A stretch of 8,092 nucleotides of DNA, taken from assembly GCA_030615655.1 (NCBI GenBank), contig JAUWYU010000062.1, positions 1 through 8,092 of the forward strand, given 5' to 3'. This document shows, in pieces, positions 5,615-8,092 of this stretch. The stretch's first letter is position 1. Each line of letters begins with the position of its first letter. A program made the translations under genes and the position numbers. Origin of the DNA: Dehalococcoidia bacterium. Its GTDB lineage: Bacteria; Chloroflexota; Dehalococcoidia; Dehalococcoidales; RBG-16-60-22. Below the pieces are notes generated by a model. That model was not told the origin of the DNA. It worked only from the letters and a program-made list of their open reading frames with translations, and did not search any database.

Positions 5615-6502
5615 GTGAGTTCTGCTGAAAGCAATCTTAATATTAAGTATTCTCAGAATGAGATAGTAAACGGGGAAATTATCCAGAAACTGGTCAATCA
5701 GTCCAGTATCACAAAAGGTGATTTGGTATATGATATTGGCGCCGGTACTGGGGTCATAAGTGAGGCATTGATAAAAAAGGGGGCCAGGGTAATTGCCATC
5801 GAAAATGATGATGAGCTGTATCTCAAATGCAAGCAGCAGTTCATCAATCAGGATAAGTTTAAAATATACTGCATCGATTTTTTGAAATGGGACTTCCCTC
5901 AAGGCCAGAAATATAAGGTCTTTTCAAATATACCCTTCATCCGGACAGCCGACATCGTTAACAGGATATTATTCAACAAGGACCCTCCGGAAGACTGCTA
6001 TCTGATAATTCAGAAAGAAGCGGCGGAGAAATTTACCGGAATACCGGTAGACACATTGGCATCGCTTCTTATCAAGCCGATATTCTGGGTCGATATCATC
6101 TATCATTTCAAAAGACAGGATTTCCATCCCGTGCCGTCCGTAGATATCGTCTTACTTCAGGTCGAAAAGAGAAGGTGCCGACTGGTTCCAGAGCGGTATT
6201 ACGGTCTGTACAAGGACTTCGTTGTTTTCTGCCGGGAAGGAGCAGACCGGACGATTAAGAAAGCGTTGAAGAACTTTTTCACGTATTCCCAGCTAAAACT
6301 GCTTTCCAGGTTATTAAATATTGATTACAGGTGCAGCCCCGCCGAATTGAATTTCATGCAGTATCTGACTATCTTTCAGTTCTACCTGAGCCATGGCTTG
6401 AAGAATGTGGATTTAATCCGTGGAGCTGAGGAAAATATGCGTAAACAACAGGCGAAAATGGTAAAAATCCACAGGACCATAAAGAGGAAAAAACACTGGT
6501 AG
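5615..6502 (+). CDS. erm: Erm-family 23S rRNA adenine-N6-methyltransferase
   Basis: The 295-residue product (298 if started at GTG 5606) is an S-adenosylmethionine-dependent rRNA adenine methyltransferase of the Erm/KsgA superfamily. Numbering from GTG 5615, motif I is VYDIGAGTG at 38-46, the acidic end of motif II is E63, D88 fits motif III, and the catalytic motif IV is NIPF at 105-108. NIPF is the Erm form; KsgA usually has NLPY. The following EDCYLIIQKEAAEKF and DFHPVPSVD segments also match Erm proteins. Known Erm enzymes modify A2058 of 23S rRNA and give macrolide-lincosamide-streptogramin B resistance. The C-terminus carries a basic tail (KIHRTIKRKKHW), seen in some actinobacterial-type Erm proteins. 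The gene has its own promoter and leader, and a lower G+C than the dehydrogenases downstream. Mono- versus dimethylation, and actual resistance, cannot be read from sequence. Confidence 0.88.
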   Translation: MSSAESNLNIKYSQNEIVNGEIIQKLVNQSSITKGDLVYDIGAGTGVISEALIKKGARVIAIENDDELYLKCKQQFINQDKFKIYCIDFLKWDFPQGQKYKVFSNIPFIRTADIVNRILFNKDPPEDCYLIIQKEAAEKFTGIPVDTLASLLIKPIFWVDIIYHFKRQDFHPVPSVDIVLLQVEKRRCRLVPERYYGLYKDFVVFCREGADRTIKKALKNFFTYSQLKLLSRLLNIDYRCSPAELNFMQYLTIFQFYLSHGLKNVDLIRGAEENMRKQQAKMVKIHRTIKRKKHW

Positions 6503-6529
6503 CCCGGGTGCAACCGAACGCTTCCCAAC

Positions 6530-6558
6530 TTGACAAAACCCAGGTGGTCTTTAATAAT
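6530..6558 (+). promoter_or_regulatory. Promoter of the dehydrogenase operon
   Basis: A consensus -35, TTGACA at 6530-6535, and AATAAT at 6553-6558 (5 of 6 to TATAAT) are separated by 17 bp. Transcription would begin near 6565, about 44 nt before the dehydrogenase ATG. Confidence 0.7.
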
Positions 6559-6572
6559 AGCTTGGTGTCCCA

Positions 6573-6590
6573 ATTACCATAGCGGGTAAT
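6573..6590. promoter_or_regulatory. Inverted repeat, possible operator of the dehydrogenase operon
   Basis: ATTACC (6573-6578) and GGTAAT (6585-6590) form a perfect 6-bp dyad with a 6-base spacer, beginning about 8 bases after the predicted transcription start. The place suits a repressor operator; it could also fold as a small hairpin in the 5' leader. No regulator gene is present in the window. Confidence 0.4.
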
Positions 6591-6608
6591 CAACTGAGAG
6601 TGTAACAT

Positions 6609-7637
6609 ATGAAAGCACTGAGATGGCATGGCAGAAAAGACCTCCGTTATGAAGACGTACCGGAACCGTCGCCCGGGCCCGGACAGCTAAAGGTGAAGGT
6701 CGCTCTGGCCGGTATCTGCGGTACCGACTTGAAGGAGTATGCCGCCGGCCCCTGCCTGATAGCCCCCGACAAAGCGCCGCTGACGATGGGCCATGAGTTT
6801 GCCGGGAAAGTAGCCGCTGTGGGCGAAGGAGTAGCCGGTTTCAAGGTCGGCGACCGGGTAACGGGCGTCGGCTATTATTACTGCGGCGAGTGTTATGTCT
6901 GTAAAAAGGGACTGTACAATCTGTGTGTGAACCAGGACTTCACCGGTCTCTCTATCGATGGCTGCATGGCGGAATACTTCGTTATCCCTGCCTATGCCTG
7001 CTACCAGCTCCCGGATGAAGTATCGGACGAAGCCGGCGCCATGGTCGAACCCCTGGCTGTAGCCCTTCACGCCATCCGGCAGGCCGGGGTACGGCTCGGA
7101 GATACCGTGGCCATTGTCGGGGACGGCGCCATCGGCCTCTGTGCCCTGCTGTCAGCTAGAGCGGCCGGGGCATCCGAAGTTTATGTCGTCGCCAAGCATA
7201 AAGGCCGGGGTGTACTCGCCTCGTCATTGGGCGCTACGGCAGTTTTTTACCTCGACGACGGAAACCCGGCGCAGCAACTGCAAAAGTTTACCGGTGGGCC
7301 GGGCGTGGACGCTGCCATAGAATGTGTCGGCCGCCCGGATACCCCCCAGCTTGCCGTGGAACTGACCCGCAGGGGTGGCACCGCCGTTATTACCGGCGTC
7401 TTTGAACAACCCGGCACACTCGACTTCAGCACTATTATGTTCACCGAAATAAATATGGTGGGCAGCTCCATCTATGTGCACGAGGGAAGGACGGCCGTCA
7501 AGATGCTTGCTGATAAAAGAATTGACCCCGCACGCCTTATCACGTCCAGAGTACCCCTCAAAGACGCCGTGGAACTGGGATTTGAGGCACTGCTTAACGA
7601 TAAAGAGACAAACATCAAGGTTCTGCTCCGGATATAA
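6609..7637 (+). CDS. Zinc-dependent medium-chain alcohol/polyol dehydrogenase
   Basis: The 342-residue product is a complete medium-chain dehydrogenase/reductase with an N-terminal GroES-like domain and a Rossmann domain. Catalytic-zinc residues are C37 (GICGTD), H62-E63 (GHE) and E147 (VEPLAVALHA). The structural zinc site is C92, C95, C98 and C106 (CGECYVCKKGLYNLC). The dinucleotide site is GDGAIG at 171-176. The layout most resembles 2,3-butanediol, sorbitol and threonine dehydrogenases, which oxidise vicinal hydroxyl groups with NAD(P)+; the exact substrate is not readable. The ATG at 6609 has only a weak GAGAG-type ribosome binding site about 8 bases ahead, but protein similarity begins right there (MKALRWHG). 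It is the first gene after a strong promoter and lies 35 bases ahead of an iron alcohol dehydrogenase, likely the same transcript and perhaps the same alcohol/carbonyl pathway. Confidence 0.93.
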   Translation: MKALRWHGRKDLRYEDVPEPSPGPGQLKVKVALAGICGTDLKEYAAGPCLIAPDKAPLTMGHEFAGKVAAVGEGVAGFKVGDRVTGVGYYYCGECYVCKKGLYNLCVNQDFTGLSIDGCMAEYFVIPAYACYQLPDEVSDEAGAMVEPLAVALHAIRQAGVRLGDTVAIVGDGAIGLCALLSARAAGASEVYVVAKHKGRGVLASSLGATAVFYLDDGNPAQQLQKFTGGPGVDAAIECVGRPDTPQLAVELTRRGGTAVITGVFEQPGTLDFSTIMFTEINMVGSSIYVHEGRTAVKMLADKRIDPARLITSRVPLKDAVELGFEALLNDKETNIKVLLRI

Positions 7638-7658
7638 ATAACTGCGTATTTTATTGAG

Positions 7659-7666
7659 TAAGGAGG
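7659..7666 (+). promoter_or_regulatory. Ribosome binding site of the iron alcohol dehydrogenase
   Basis: TAAGGAGG, a full consensus, lies 6 bases before the GTG at 7673 and fixes that non-ATG start. Confidence 0.8.
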
Positions 7667-7672
7667 AAATCC

Positions 7673-8092
7673 GTGATAAATAAAGAGATTTTTGAATTTC
7701 CCATCATTTACACCAACCCTATCCCCAGGATAGCCCTGGGCTGGGGAGCCTATCAAACAATCGGCAACGAATGTAAAGCCGCCGGCATGAAAAAAGCTAT
7801 CATTGTGACTTCGGGCCTCAAGGGAACGGGCATCATTGATGAAATCAAGGGCATTTTGAACTACGGCGGCGTCGCCACGGAAATCTATGATAAGGTCACT
7901 TCCAACCCCAAGGACCACGAGATAATGGCAGCCTACAAAATATTCAAGGATGGCCAGTGCGACGGCGTGGTCGCCGTCGGCGGCGGCAGCTCCATCGACA
8001 CCGGCAAGTGCGTCCGCGTCATCGATGCTAACGGCGGCCAGCACGTCAATAACTTTACCGTTTTTCTCGACCCTCCTTTTGCGGAAACCTTA
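7673..8092 (+). CDS. Iron-containing alcohol dehydrogenase, 3' end outside window
   Basis: The first 140 codons are visible and the frame is open to the window edge. The N-terminus (FPIIYTNPIPRIALGWGAYQ) and the motif VAVGGGSSIDTGK at 100-112 identify the Rossmann-like NAD(P)-binding domain of the Fe-ADH family (PF00465 type), in which GGGSxxD contacts the cofactor. The metal-binding Asp/His residues lie in the C-terminal domain beyond the window, so metal type and intactness cannot be judged. Family members act on primary alcohols, diols, lactaldehyde, methanol or related carbonyls. The GTG start is fixed by TAAGGAGG six bases before it. It follows the zinc dehydrogenase by 35 bases with no promoter or terminator between, so the two probably form an operon that continues downstream. 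The codons are G+C-rich, like those of its neighbour. Confidence 0.92.
   Translation, partial: MINKEIFEFPIIYTNPIPRIALGWGAYQTIGNECKAAGMKKAIIVTSGLKGTGIIDEIKGILNYGGVATEIYDKVTSNPKDHEIMAAYKIFKDGQCDGVVAVGGGSSIDTGKCVRVIDANGGQHVNNFTVFLDPPFAETL

Noticed and set aside
5594..5902. Minus-strand open frame of 102 codons across the start of erm
   Set aside because: Antisense to the conserved N-terminal methyltransferase domain; no motif or regulatory support.
7472..8044. Minus-strand open frame of 190 codons opposite the two dehydrogenases
   Set aside because: It lies antisense to well-supported coding sequence, has no recognisable domain, and its composition is that expected of the complement of G+C-rich codons.
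1..8092. tRNA, rRNA, CRISPR array, insertion sequence or phage genes
   Set aside because: No cloverleaf, regularly spaced repeats, transposase or integrase motifs, or terminal inverted repeats were seen on reading both strands.

Overview
The window is bacterial chromosome, densely coding, with ordinary sigma-70-type promoters, Shine-Dalgarno sites and frequent GTG starts. The gene set is a MoxR/DUF58/DUF4129 module, a tandem-cupin protein, a short single-span signal peptidase I, an Erm-type rRNA methyltransferase, and a zinc plus an iron alcohol dehydrogenase. It fits an environmental bacterium, perhaps an anaerobe. A Chloroflexota/Dehalococcoidia-like or deep Gram-positive source is my guess from protein flavour only; no marker gene settles it.

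Layout. (1) Positions 2-697, plus strand: 3' part of a gene for a duplicated cupin protein. (2) Positions 713-4457, minus strand: a three-gene operon, moxR-type AAA+ ATPase, then a DUF58 protein, then a multi-spanning membrane protein ending in DUF4129. It runs from an extended -10 promoter at 4484-4492 and converges on the cupin gene. (3) Positions 4458-5252, plus strand: divergent intergenic region and a signal peptidase I gene, preceded by a perfect Shine-Dalgarno that points at an 8-codon mini-ORF overlapping the lepB start. (4) Positions 5253-6502: a long leader region followed by an Erm-family 23S rRNA adenine-N6-methyltransferase. (5) Positions 6503-8092, plus strand: a good promoter, an inverted repeat, a zinc-dependent medium-chain dehydrogenase and the first 140 codons of an iron-containing alcohol dehydrogenase.

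The most interesting element is the erm leader. An independent promoter (TTGAAA, 17 bp, extended -10 TGCTAGACT) precedes a 13-codon ORF, MMTRIGRTRIGSR, with its own ribosome binding site. The peptide contains Arg-Thr-Arg, matching the +X(+) motif known for macrolide-dependent ribosome arrest. The roughly 230 nt between this ORF and erm hold several short complementary segments, one of which covers the erm Shine-Dalgarno, and they could form alternative structures. This looks like a candidate drug-inducible attenuator of classical erm logic but with an unfamiliar leader. It is a hypothesis from sequence reading; no folding or database search was run.

Sampled by eye, lepB and erm are clearly lower in G+C (about 33-45% per 60-base line) than the moxR cluster and the dehydrogenases (about 58-70%). 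The middle of the window may therefore have a different history from its flanks.
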